From Apoderus coryli (lineage: Eukaryota > Arthropoda > Insecta > Coleoptera > Attelabidae), in NCBI GenBank assembly GCA_911728435.2, contig OU452198.1, forward strand, positions 37,539,902 through 37,603,901: a stretch of DNA of 64,000 nucleotides. The letters are read 5' to 3'. Each line of letters opens with the position of its first letter. The stretch's first letter is position 1. The position numbers and the translations under genes were made by a program. This document shows positions 10,856 to 23,600 of the stretch, one piece after another. Under the pieces are notes generated by a model. It saw only the letters and a program-made list of their open reading frames with translations. It was not told the origin of the DNA and did no database searches.

Positions 10856-12836
10856 TCACTAATCGTTAAGTTCTAAAATCATAGATGTCTCTGTGGACAT
10901 TATATTTTTTATTTAAATTTTACCGCTTACCGCATCAAGTTTATTTTTTTCATGGAAACAGCGGAAATTCCTCTACGTCTTATTTATTGTAAAATTTTAT
11001 ATATGTAAACTGGTTTGGACAGATATATTCTTGTGCATCTTATCAATAAATATTTTAAATAGACTTACAATACCGCATAATATTATGCTAACAGTATTTG
11101 GGTTTAGGTAAAGTACCTATAGTGTACCTTTCTTACTAGGTATGTTAATTTTTAGTTAAACGTGAAAATACCTACTACATGTAGTAGTTTTTAATAATAT
11201 ATTTTCAAAACAGATGATCTCAAGTAAAAAAATAGTGGGTAAGTTTTTAATTGTTTACTAAATAGGTAATATAAAAAAGAGCTTTCATTGAAAGTTTTCA
11301 ATTTGTATTATTTATACCTTTGTATAAGTATCGTATAATCCAGATAAACTGGTGCCATTGAGACACGAATAGCTCTCCATACAGAATAAATGTATCTTCT
11401 TATTGTTTATTTTCTTGATAATGACCAGGGCCATGCAGTTCATGTACCCCAGGGCCATGAAGTTCATGTACCCCAGGGCCATGAAGTTCATGTATCCCAG
11501 GGCCGTGCAGTTCATGTAGATGTGGCGAAAGCACTGCTCCCCCTTTAATAATATGATAAACTAGGTAGGTACTTATTGTAAATATTTCAATACTATTTGT
11601 TACCTACTATTGTTTTGTACTTTATGAATAGGTACCTATCTAGGATACTTACATTTTCTCTCGAACTACACAATTGTGTATACCTAATATGAATTAAAAA
11701 ATGAGTAAAAGTAAGCATAAACTTGAAAAACTTAATTGTCATTAAAATTAACGTTTCCTACATTTCAATGCCGGTAAAACCGAAAAATGCAGGAAGTTTA
11801 AAACTTTTCTCTTATTCATTTATTTTCGTATAATATACTGCTTTCAACTTTTATGTTTTATTTAATAAATGAAAAGGTTTAAACACATTTTTGAACAATA
11901 ATTTAAGTTTAAATAGAATAAAATTTACGCTTAAAATTAAATACGAAATGGTTTTGCATCCATTACTCCCCAAATGCTCCAACAAGCTAAAAATTAGACT
12001 GCCGAAGTGCCGCGAATTGTCAACATTTAGAGCATTTGTTTAAATAAATTTTCTAATACTTAGATTGTTTCTACTTATAGTTTAGTTCAAGATATATATT
12101 TTTAGAATGTTACGGTTCCTGCGTACTTTTTTATTATTTAATTTAACCTTAGATTTTATTCTATTTAAATTTTCAAAAATGTGTGTTTAAACCATTTTAT
12201 TTTTTAAGAGCATCTATTTGTAAATTATTAAAATAAAGCTGTAATTTAACTTTTTGGTTTTAAATAGAAAAAACAAATAATTTAAATGAAAAAAAAATAA
12301 TTTTTGTATGAAAAAAAACGGTTAGCCTTGAAATATGATAAAAATAAAAAGTTTAGGAAAGCGACGTTTGTAAACAGCGTCATAATGACATTTTTTGATT
12401 TTCATTGCCTTCATAGCCACCTAGATGTATTTAAACTTAAAACCAAAGATTTAGAGAGGAAGAATGAACTTGACAGATGCGCGACTGCTAATATAGTAGG
12501 CCGCCATGTTCCACCATTGACAGTGGCGTATCGTCTTTAGACGATAGCGGTGCAAATTAAGTAGGAAAAAAAAAGTGTATATAAAATGTTTTACGAATTG
12601 CGTGACTGCCAGTTTTCAATATGCATTTTATTTTCTTTAAACAAATATTGATTATTTTAATAATATATTATTTTATTACACTCATTTTGTGGACTTTCAT
12701 TTCAAACATTAACAATCAATTTTAAATCCTATTACTTACTGTGACATGAAATAAAAACACTATATATTTCACTTTTGTTGTTAATACGAACCAACTGGTA
12801 TGTTGGTACGCCACAGCGTCATAATGACATAACTAC
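10856..12836. other. AT-rich intergenic DNA, no gene seen
   Basis: No exon with protein similarity was recognised on either strand. It contains the 24-bp minisatellite at 11425-11519 and a short palindrome (cgtatcgtctttagacgata) near 12527. Otherwise nothing stands out. Confidence 0.5.
11425..11519. repeat. minisatellite, 24-bp unit, four copies
   Basis: Four tandem units of the type ccagggccatgaagttcatg+tacc start at 11425, 11449, 11473 and 11497, differing by one or two bases. Because 24 is a multiple of 3, the minus strand reads an in-frame eight-residue repeat (GYMNFMAL), but the surrounding short ORF has no other sign of being a gene. Confidence 0.85.
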
Positions 12837-12839
12837 TTA

Positions 12840-13214
12840 AGCTGCCTTTTGTGCGAGAGAGATTCGGGTATTTGGGTATTCACCATAATGGTGGATGACA
12901 ATCACGTGATGCCAGTGCGTAGAGGTAAATCTCCGTTTCTCCAAATACCCAAAAGTTCGTTTAAGTTTATATTTTCTCGGATATTTGCACTTTGCGCATG
13001 CGTTATGATCGGCTCCGACTAACCTTAAATAATAAAGTGTTTAGTCTGTCGTGTTTATTAGTGTTTGCTTTTCGATGTTTTAAGACTATTAGGACCGAAT
13101 CTCCAAATACCCAACGCAGTAAAAGGGTCTCACGACATTGCTATTCCCCCACCATCAAATCTCTCAATACCCAAATACCCGAATCTCCAAATCTCCCTCG
13201 CACAAAAGGCAGCT
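12840..13214. mobile_element. MITE with TTA target duplication (PIF/Harbinger-like)
   Basis: Begins agctgccttttgtgcgag and ends with the complement ctcgcacaaaaggcagct. The TIRs extend about 55-65 bp (attcgggtatttgggtatt in both arms) apart from an 8-bp indel. The flanks are TTA at 12837-12839 and TTA at 13215-13217. A 3-bp TWA duplication is typical of PIF/Harbinger. It has no coding capacity (375 bp). Confidence 0.7.
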
Positions 13215-14087
13215 TTAGATGTATTTAAACTTAAAACTTGTAATAAAATTACCGTATGCAATTTACGCAAAAAGTAAACATTTTAGAGATATACAAATTT
13301 ACCCTTATTTTTATTGCTTAATAAGATAAAACTATAAAATATTGGGATCTATTTAAAAATATTGACTTTTGATTTACATGATTGATGTGATATTTTGCTC
13401 ACCCTGTTTTAAGATTTACCAAAACAGGTCAAAGTTCACATAAAATACCTAACTAATTTTGAGATAGAAATAGGTAGTATCTAAATCAATTAATAAAGGT
13501 TTCCGTATAGGAAAATTTTATATATATACAGATCGATTTGGTTCCCGGTGGGACAAGCTGTATACTTACTATAATATGCAATATCAATATATTATGTGTA
13601 TTGCATATTATGGCAAAGATTAATATACACAGTAATCTTTACATAGGTATGGTATGGAGAGCTAAAAATTAATTTTAATTTATTGTCGACAATATACATA
13701 GGTACAAATAGGTAATTAATAATGCATTATTAATTTATTATAATTATGTATATGCTATCTGAACGCAAATCATTTGTTTATCAGGTAATTAAAAGAAAAT
13801 TATATACATAAATAAATGCTACAATTTCTCATTTTGTAAATATGTTGTTCTCGTCTGCCTTTCAAATTTAAAGAATACCCAATAATTATTATGTGCCTAC
13901 ACGTGTTATGTGTTATTCTGTGATATTATTACAAGGGAAATATCAAGTCTAATGAGTTAATTATACCTAAATTATAAAAATCATATCGACTTAAATTTTT
14001 CTCTCATTGTTGAATGTTGAATTGGGGATGGACCCAGAAACTATTTCTATTTAAGAATAACAGAAGAGTCTTATGCCGCGATTCCAC

Positions 14088-14524
14088 CAAGTGGACCGGA
14101 CAAAAACAGAACAGGAACTGTTCGTTTGAACCGAAAATCCGAACAGTTTTGTTTTTGAATTGTTCGTAAACTGTTACCGGACGTTGTGTTTACACCAGCC
14201 ACGAACAAAATCAATGAGAACTGTATTTCATTCTGTTTACATAGAGAGAGACAGTTGGGTTGGGATAATGAGAATTTATTTTATTTTATTAGGAGCTACT
14301 TATTTGGGACTTAAAAAGTTCAACAATAAACGTCGATATTAGTTTACGACGAAACGGAGGCAATGTTACATTACATTAAGTTGGACGTTTCTTCCCCTGG
14401 CCAGATTTTTTAGCAGTTTTCTAGAGTGCATACTTCATACTTTTGATAAAAACAACAAAAAGTTTTGTTCGCGGACTGTCACAAAGGGACTTCGAGTTTT
14501 GTTTTTGTCCGGTCCGGTAAAACG
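14088..14524. mobile_element. short MITE-like element with accggacaaaaac inverted ends
   Basis: gtggaccggacaaaaac near 14091 is mirrored by gtttttgtccggtccggt near 14500-14518. The interior repeats gaacagttttg and ccggac motifs in both orientations. No target duplication is evident, and the superfamily is unknown. Confidence 0.4.
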
Positions 14525-14698
14525 TCATTAATAGACCGCAAAGACACTAGGATGTGAAAAGTCAATAGTCCAGACGAAATTTGTAATTTACTTTACGTTT
14601 TTTGGACGATCCATGGAAGACCTGAAATACCTACTGTGTGGCTATATCACCGCAAGACCTTGGAAAGATAACAATAGACATGTTTTGGTCATAGTTTA

Positions 14699-16475
14699 AT
14701 GTACCGGGTGTAAAGATAAAAAAGGACGCCGCCGTCGAAACATGTATTTTTGAATAAAAACAATTAGTGGATGCGCCAGCCTTTTCATTTGCCAAAAAAA
14801 GTATTGGTGCTTTTATTTATTTTTTATATATGGCCGCTAGATGGAGATATATAATAATGTTTCCGATTTTGTCAATTTTCTTAGAAAAATCAAATGGAAT
14901 GGTACTATTAGTCTTCACTAGATAGAAAGAGCATATAAAAATAAAGCAAACAGTGAAAACCGGAAGTCTCTATCTTTTTCCTGTCCGTCTCAATGACTGA
15001 ATTTATTTTTGCCTAAATTTAACATTCAATAAATTTTTATATAATGAATAGTCGGCTGTGATGAAGAAAAGAAAAAAGACTATTTTAAAATTTTCTACTT
15101 CCATTTACTATGTTGTTAATTGTTTTTTTTAATTATTAACCACATACCTATATATTTTATTAGGTATACCTATAAACAATAGCAGAAAAATGTTTATAAT
15201 TGTTACAAAATTAACTACTACTACTACTAATAATAATAGTAATAAAGTATTTATTGCAAAATAGCTTAGCTTAATTTTCAATTTAGATTGAGTTTTGAAT
15301 GTTCTATGCTAGATATTCGGACAAGTTCATGTAATTCCGAAAACAATCGGTTCAATACGTTTAAGTATACGATACGCGTTACGGCCTTCGTATCGTTAAA
15401 CGTAGCATAAATTTAAAGAGCGCATGCGTAGATGTCAAAAGATACGTTTACGTATACGTCACTGGCTTTGCCTTAACTCCCTAATGTCAAATATACTTAA
15501 TATGTTTGTCACATTAGTCTGGATTTATTTCTTTTGTGTTACTTTTGATTTTTTAATTAAAAATGCATATTACCAATGAAGAAGCATTTGATTTGTTGGC
15601 GGTTATTTCTAGTGCCTCAAAAATGCTTTGACGCTTTGCAAGGATCTACGCGCTTAGATATTCTCAAAGACGATCCTATAAGAAAAATGTCATTATCAGA
15701 TTGCCAAATCGTTTACGAACGAGTAGTAATCGACGACCATTCCGAAGGAGTTTTTCAGGTCGCTCGGAAATAAATGTTAATATTCTGAGATATATCCAAG
15801 GTAACCCACATGCCAGCATTAGAGAAATGGTGCAAGCACTCAGAGTTCCACACAGAATTGTTCACAAAATTTCAAAAGATCACAAAATAAATACTCCACA
15901 GACTGATTTGACAAATACATTATACAATACAATTATATTTGACATTGACGACATTGACATTAACTTCGTTGCCATAACAACATAACATGTTTTTTTATCA
16001 CAGCCCACTATTCATTTTATACAAATTTAATGAATGTTAAATTTAGGCAAAAATATTATATTCAGTCATTGAGATGAACTCCCAAATATTACCTTTATGC
16101 TGAGCCTAATTTCATTAAAATCGGACTATCCATAAGAAAGTTAGAAAACTTGTTACAAACCAACATTCTCCGGGTCCTCGACCATCTATTTAAGAATAGA
16201 GGGAAAAAAGGTTTATTTGAAAAAGTTTTAGAATTGTACTTAGATCATCCTCATCAAGTTTAACACTTGCGTAATATAAGTATACTTTTAAGTAAACAGT
16301 GTTTTTCAATTTAGAGTTAGATTTACGCTGTTTAGCGGACATTTTAGGAAACTAAAACTATTTTCCAGCGATTTCCCTTGTTCGCTTTTTCTAAAACAAA
16401 AAAATCCTAAAACCGTACCATGAGTAGTTTTCGAGATAGAGCCGGCGTCCTTTCTTATCGGTACACCCGGTACAT
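14699..16475. mobile_element. TA-flanked transposon with DUF4817-type transposase relic
   Basis: Left end TA|ATGTACCGGGTGTA (14697 on) and right end TACACCCGGTACAT|TA (to 16477). The TIRs share about 36 bp, running into a common aaaggacgcc block. The TA flanks are those expected of the Tc1/mariner superfamily. A second inverted pair lies inside: about 14990-15062 against about 16000-16075, sharing tttgcctaaatttaacattc and tgaatagt..gctgtgat. That suggests either subterminal repeats or a nested element. The transposase relic lies between the inner arms. Confidence 0.65.
15563..15985 (+). pseudogene. N-terminal helix-turn-helix part of a DUF4817-type transposase, frameshifted
   Basis: Starts ATG at 15563 (MHITNEEAFDLLAV). 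After a frameshift it continues as RLPNRLRTSSNRRPFRRSF, then ILRYIQGNPHASIREMVQA and VPHRIVHKISKDH. This is the order of the homeodomain-like DNA-binding region in insect DUF4817/mariner-like proteins. The DDE catalytic part is absent. It lies between the inner inverted repeats of the surrounding transposon. Confidence 0.6.
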
Positions 16476-17692
16476 TAATCCTTGCTTTGGTAAATCACTT
16501 TTGGAATCCTTGTTCTCGGGGTTTTAAACATAAAAAAATATATTGCTGGTATTTTTCTATAACTGGTTTTCAATTTCGTTAATATTTATGTGATTTATAA
16601 TGGTAAACTTTACTCAACTGCACTATCTTTAGCTTATTGATTTTTAATTATAAAAGGTCAATAGATAATAAACAATTATTTGTTTTTAAGTAACATATTA
16701 TCCTGAATCCATATCTATTCCAGGTTTTACTTTTAACATTTTGTAACTTATGGCATCTTGAAATTACATAAAAATATATGTGTGATCATGTAGCTTATAT
16801 ACGAGGTACGTTCAATGTATTCTCGGAATAGGCATGAATAAGAAAAAGGTAGAAAAATCTGAATAATCTATTTTATTATTATTTACTATTATTTGCGTAA
16901 GACGCCACGCAATAATACGATGACTTTTTGTGTAGTATTTCCTTGCATTGTAATAATTGTAATCTTTCTCAACATTGTCGCGTCAGTCATATATCTGGTG
17001 ATCGATATCTGGAATAATGATAATTGTGTCATTAGCTAATCATCAGCTACAATCTGCAATTGGTGCAAGGTGTCCTAGAAGGTCACTGCACCTATAGGCT
17101 CCAGCAAACCCCTTGTGCAGCATTCTCCGGATTGCTTATCGATTATCGCCCAGCCTAATTCAGTGACAAATGCAACACGGCGGGGGAGTCCCAAATTTAA
17201 CCATCGTTCTCTTCCCCTGTTTTCAAGGTGCTCAGAGGTGAGTCATTGTGTTTTTTCATAATAGCCTATTTGCTTTTGACTGCAGTTTTATAGATGTCAA
17301 TGCTCAGATTTTACCCAGAGTCCTGCGAAACTGTTCAAAAGATTTGTATGCTTTTGAAATCTACATTTTATGAAGACCTAGACTAAATACATACAGAAAG
17401 CTTACTCAGAGAGCTTTCGGCCCATCACTGCTGTGCTAATTATAAGCAATATTTTAATGAACCGTGCAAAATTCTAAAATAAAATACATATTATGCTCAA
17501 TATTTACAACAAAAATGTTTAAAACTATTCAAATAGTAAGCAAAAATATCTTTCTAATATCTAAAATAAACAAAATTTTAAAAAGAGCCACATTTCGGAA
17601 TTTACGATACTTATTTTTTGGATCTATGGGGGGCCAGACCTCCCATAAATACGCCACTGCTGTACATGTTTCTTTTTGTTTTTCAGGAAAAA

Positions 17693-20600
17693 ATGACTGT
17701 AAATCGATACTTATCCATATTACTAGCAGTAAGTGTAAATATTGTTCTAAGTCAGAAAGCAAGTCCATGTCCTGAAGTGTTAGCTTACGAGTCAAGAAAA
17801 GAAGATGATAGATGGTATGCGGTTTTAAAGTTGAAAACTGCAGATGATTTAAATGGTGTTTGGTTGCACATCGTCCTTGACAGAGCTGCACAGCTTTTAG
17901 GGGTACTCAAAGCTTTATTATCACTAGTTATGGAATTAACCTTTTCGAAGCTAATTTATGGTAAAGATCTCTCAGACCGCTGTGAATTTTGTGCCGCCAA
18001 AATACATCGCAAATAATTGGTCCTAACAGCTAACATAATATAACATTATTATTTCAAATTGTTTACAATCCAGTGCAGATGTCAAACTAAGCCATGACTG
18101 TTGCGAAACTCTAACAATTATGGCAACAACAGTCTGGCATCGGTTTGGGAGATCACTAAACACTTAAATAAGTCAAGAGCTTTTTCTAAAACGGCAGGCC
18201 AAATTAAAAAAAAATCGGTTGTGTCGCGCCAAAACTTTCGCGTATAATCTTAAATATATGACCTGCGTTAGTTTTATTATTTCCATTAAACTAACCTAAC
18301 AAACTAACTACTACTACTGAGCGGGAAAGTAAAAATGATATCGTGATGTATTTAATATTTACGATAAATACTATTTTTCCTTAACACGTTGACGACCGTC
18401 ATCTTCAACTGCGTTGTTCGCTAAGTATCAACAGCTATAATTATTTTTTTCAACTCAAATTTAGAATGATGTATCTATAGACAGAAATGTATGTTTTCTA
18501 ATATTTTGCCGACTGCGCCATTATAGTGGTAGTCTGTATATAAATAAATAAAATTATATATATATATACCACTTACCACTATAATAGTGGCTTTGTCACA
18601 AAAGACATATTTTAGGGATCTAAGAAAAAATCTGATATTATGTACACAAAAGGTATAAAATAAAACGTTTCGTACTACTAAGTGACTGAAAAGGAATTAT
18701 TTCGTCGTATGCCAATCCCTGAAACATGGATCCACACAGAGTCCTGGAGAATCTTGACACATAGGGCAACAATAACGGGTTCTGCGTCTCACTTTTTTTG
18801 AGTGCAACATTGTAGAACTCCTTTTTTGTTCTTTTATGTTTTTGGAATATACTCGTAGCTAGGAAAATAGGGTGACTCGCATGGATTTTGTTTATTTTTT
18901 TTTCGGTACGACGATGTTTTGAATAAGATCTTCAATCGCGTTTTCCCTAAATTCCAGAAAAGATATTTTGCTTCTTGTTGTTTTTGTGAATATGTAATAA
19001 CCATTCCAAATTGGTATTCAAACAAATGAAAAAATATTTTTCGTTACCATCTTAGAGTTTTACGCGGAATTGAGTAATAAGAGAGCATTTGATCTGCCTG
19101 ATCTATACCTGATATATTAATAATAATAATAATAATGACTTTATTGTGATATAGTAGATACACAAAAGGCGAAGTTGAGGCACATGCCTCCTAGGTTAAC
19201 CTTATCTATTACTTATTCTAGACATACACAAGAGAAATATACAAGACAATAAAAAAAACAAAAACAATAAATGTGACCTCAATGAAAGCTTACACATATA
19301 AGTAACCCGGTTTAAGACAAAAAAAAAATAAACATAAAAACTTTTAACAAGCAAGAGAGTTGCTAACTATTAATTTCCTAACCATAGATTTGAAGCGGTG
19401 GCCAGACAACCCGGACACATCGCCGGGTAGTACGTTGTACAATCTCGAAACACTATAGCTAAATGACCGTTCAAATAATGCTGTGTAGTGTAGGGGTGGA
19501 GTAATAATACGAGCATTTCTGGTATTTATAGGATGAGCACTTGATCTGAATTCAATTTTATTAAACAAATATGTTGGAATTTTATTATGTATTATTTTAT
19601 TATAAAAAACGAGTGAATGTAGCAGACGCCTCTGATCCATTCTCAGCCATCCCAGTTCAGAAATCTTGGCACTTACACCACGTTCTCTTCCTCGAATACC
19701 AGCTATCAGACGAATGCAAGAATTCTGCATAAGCTGTATCCTGCGCTCATCAACACCAAGCAGACAAGGCCCATAGACGACATCGCCAAAATTAAAATGC
19801 GACAGCACCAAGCTATCACAAAGCATTTTCTTCATAGACCGACTCAGTAGTGCCCGCTGGCCATAGATCAATTTTAGATTACAAAATGCCTTCTTAATAC
19901 ACGCACTTACATGCTCGCTAAACCTCAAATCTGCATCGATGTGCAGGCCCAGGCTTTTTACAACATTGACACATTTTAGTTCAAAACCCGCCAAATCAAG
20001 TCTCAGTCCAGCGGAGCAGTCCAACCGAGCACGACGCGCACCCAACAGCAACAATTGCGTTTTAGTGGGATTCATTGTTAAGCAGTGCTTATTAGAGATT
20101 TCCACGAGACGTCCCAGATCATCATTGATAAGCCTCACGACATCAACCATATTATCCGGCCTGAAGGACATGTACAATTGGGTGTCATCAGCATATAAGT
20201 GTGCCGAGCAGTGTCTCAAGACCCCAATGAACTGTGATGTATACAAAGAAAACAACATCGGGCCAAGAATTGAGCCTTGTGGCACACCACAGCCCAACAC
20301 TCTACGCCGCGACATCTCCCCACCCAGCAGCACAGCCTGGCTCCTGTCACTCAAATACATTCCAAGTAAATTTAGCGCACGGTCTCCAAAGCCAAGATAA
20401 TTCAAGATCGCCAGCAATAAGTCATGATCAACCCGGTCAAATGCCTTGGAATAGTCCAACAGCACCAAAGCCGTTAATCGACCACGATCCGCCTCCAGCA
20501 ATGCATCATCCAATACACTCGACAGTGCCGTCGAACAGCTGTGACCCCTGCGGAAACCAGATTGAACTTCCGGAAGCAAGCCGTACTCATCAAGGTATTC

Positions 20601-23600
20601 TCGTATTTGGTTATGTAAAATTCTTTCAAAGATTTTAGAGATTGCAGGCAGTATGCTAATGGGCCTCAGGTCTTTCAAAACTGATGGAGATTTATTCTTA
20701 GGGATCGGAATAATGTTTGCCTGCCTCCAACTTAAAGGAAAGCTCCATGTTTCAATAGAGAAATTTACCAGGTGTAATATAATGGGAACTATATATGGAC
20801 AAGATCTCACCAGCATATCAGCACTAATCCCATCATGCCCCACTGCATTCGATTTAATCTTAAGTAGTGCATCAGATATCTCGTCATAATTCGCCATTCT
20901 GAACTCAAATTTTACATTGGGTTTAAGGTAGTTGGATAAATAAAATCTCACTGTATCTTTATCAGGGGGATTGTTATGAATATCGACAAAAAAATCATTA
21001 ATGGCATCTGCATTACCCAGAGTAGGTGGCAGAGATACCCTATCCCCTGAACACACATTCAGTTCACGCAAAAGTTTCCAGTTCTGCCTTGGAGATCCCT
21101 CGCGAATGCTATGCTCCAAATACCTCTTCTTTGCGTTTCTTGTTTCCGATGTTACTAAATTCCTAATTCTTTTGTATTCGTCCCAATCACCAACCGATCT
21201 ACTCCGCTTATATTTCGCCAAGGCTTTTTGTCTTTGCCTTTGCAGATTCTTTAGAGCAGGAGAAAGCCATGGTGCTCTTTTCTTAGAAATTCTTACCGTT
21301 TTTATGGGGGCATAACGATCAAACACTTCCAAAAGATATTGATTGAATAGCGCAACTTTATCATCGATGTTATTAACGTAAAATATATTATAAAAAGGCA
21401 TATTCATAAGGTCATTGTAAAAGAGATCCTGGTCAAAACGGCGAAAATCTCTGAAGGTATAAAAGAAAGGTTTAGGTTTTACAATTTGCGTTTGAAGAGT
21501 ACACATAACAGGTAAATGATCAGACAAATCAATACTATGGTCGACCACCACAGAACGCACACAGGAAACATCCGAACATATAATTAGATCAAGAAGGGAT
21601 GCCGTGGAGGGGCCATGCCTCGTAGGCTCATCAATCAACTGAGTCAGACCATAATCACTAAGTATCGAGAGAAAACGCTGAGCAAAGTTACAATGCATGT
21701 CCAGAGTGTTAATATTAAAATCACCAATACAGATAAGCTGATTAGCATCAACAAGACATCTACTTACATTTTCCTCAAACTCAGATAAAAATTCAGTCGC
21801 ACCAGTTAACCCTGGCGGTCTGTATAACAAGGAAATTATATGGGTAAGTGTACCCACCCTAAATCTAATCCAGATCTGCTCAGCATGAAGAACATCCAAA
21901 TTCAAAAATTCTGAAAAATTAATAGTGTTCCTAACGTATAACAACACTCCTCCACCCCGACCACGACTACAGTCATGGCGTATGATACTATAGCCATCAA
22001 TAATTAATAAGTCATCAGGAGTACGTTCATCCAGCCAGGTTTCGGACAGGCCAATAACGTCAAAACCTTTATCCAATACATATGATTTAAACTGTGCAAG
22101 CTTAGGCAACAATGATCTTACATTTAAATGTCCAATATTAAACACATCCATTGTTATACAGTGGATACAAATCTAAAAGAAAAACTTATTATTATTATGT
22201 TATTTATTCATTACACGTCTTAAGAGTTTCTACTTGTTCAATGTTATCGATCTTGGTTATTCTTGACACATCACTCTTACGACAGAAAACTTGGCCATCT
22301 TTATACCACACATACTTATACCCACAACCTCTTAGCTGACGTGCTTTATAAAACAGGTCCCGCAACTCCTTCGACATATCCTCATTTATATAGATTCTGC
22401 GTCCAGGTCCAGGTAATTCCAAATTAACAGAGTTCAGTTCACCCACACGCTTGCGCTCCTCCAAAACTCTGTTCTTAGATTTGATGTCCGCAAAAGTTAC
22501 CAGCAATGGCCCGATACCCGTACGACTTGGGAGCTTTTTCACACTTATCCCACACATCTCAGCCGAGGGCACACCCATACACCGGAAGAGTTTAGTCACC
22601 TCTTCCGCCTCAGAACAGCCGTCCTGATGCAACCCCCTCACAATAACATTAGTACTTCTCTTCACAGCTTCTTTTTGAACAGTTATTGTCCTGCGGATCG
22701 CATTTACTTCCGTTTGCAAACTATTTACGGTTCCTCTCAGCTGTTCGTTTTCCCTTTTCAAAGATTTGTTCTCCGCAACAACTTGCTTCAGAATACCACG
22801 TATTTCCTCTATTCCGTGATTATGAAAACTTAACGATTCCTCAAAGCTGTCAATTTTCTTAGCAAGTTTGTCAATCACCGCCTCCAAATTGCTAGTCGAG
22901 GCAAGTTGAGCAGCCTGAGATACTCCACAGAGCGCACCTTCATCAGATATGACAGGGGTCCTCTCCCTAGGAAACAAGAGAGCAGACCTTCTTCCACTAT
23001 TGTTAGGAGAAGCACCACGCATTTTGATGTTATTGCTGACATTAAAATCCTCATCATCATCCGATATCTGACTGTTAGTAGACGATGATCCCCCCTGACA
23101 TTTCTTGCAGGTCCAAACAACCTCACGCCTCTTGGGTCCAGTCACATCATCCCTTTTATACCCCGCACAAGTCAAGTGAGCCCACTGCTGACAAACACCA
23201 GCACACTGTATACGAAAGTTAGTTTTGCCAAGTTTTTGATTACACAGTTTGCACGACATTACTATAATAACAGTACTAAGCTCACACTTATTTATATTAA
23301 AATATAAAGTTTACAGTGTAGGAACTAACAAAGTCCCATATATAAATCCACAAAAATGCGAAATACCACAAAAAATGTAAACAGTAGCACGTACCTAGAA
23401 TGTACCGATAAATAGGTACTATTTCCTTGATAAGATAAATCACAGCTGTAAAACCCGAACTATTGCAAGGAAATCAGTATGTTACTCAATATCTTAAAGC
23501 TCCAATCACTTACATTAAAATACAGCACAAAAAAGTTTATAAGTTTGCGAAAACCAGAGTTCAAACAGAGCTATAACAACGGAGAAAATCACAAAAATGC

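Noticed and set aside
12992..13277. ORFs with repeated NTQ/IPKYPN-like motifs
   Set aside because: The repeats are the tandem aatacccaaatac motifs of the Harbinger-like MITE, not protein repeats.
19939..21315. Plus-strand ORFs across the LINE (for example 19939-20400 and 20234-20638)
   Set aside because: They are antisense shadows of the intact LINE ORF2.
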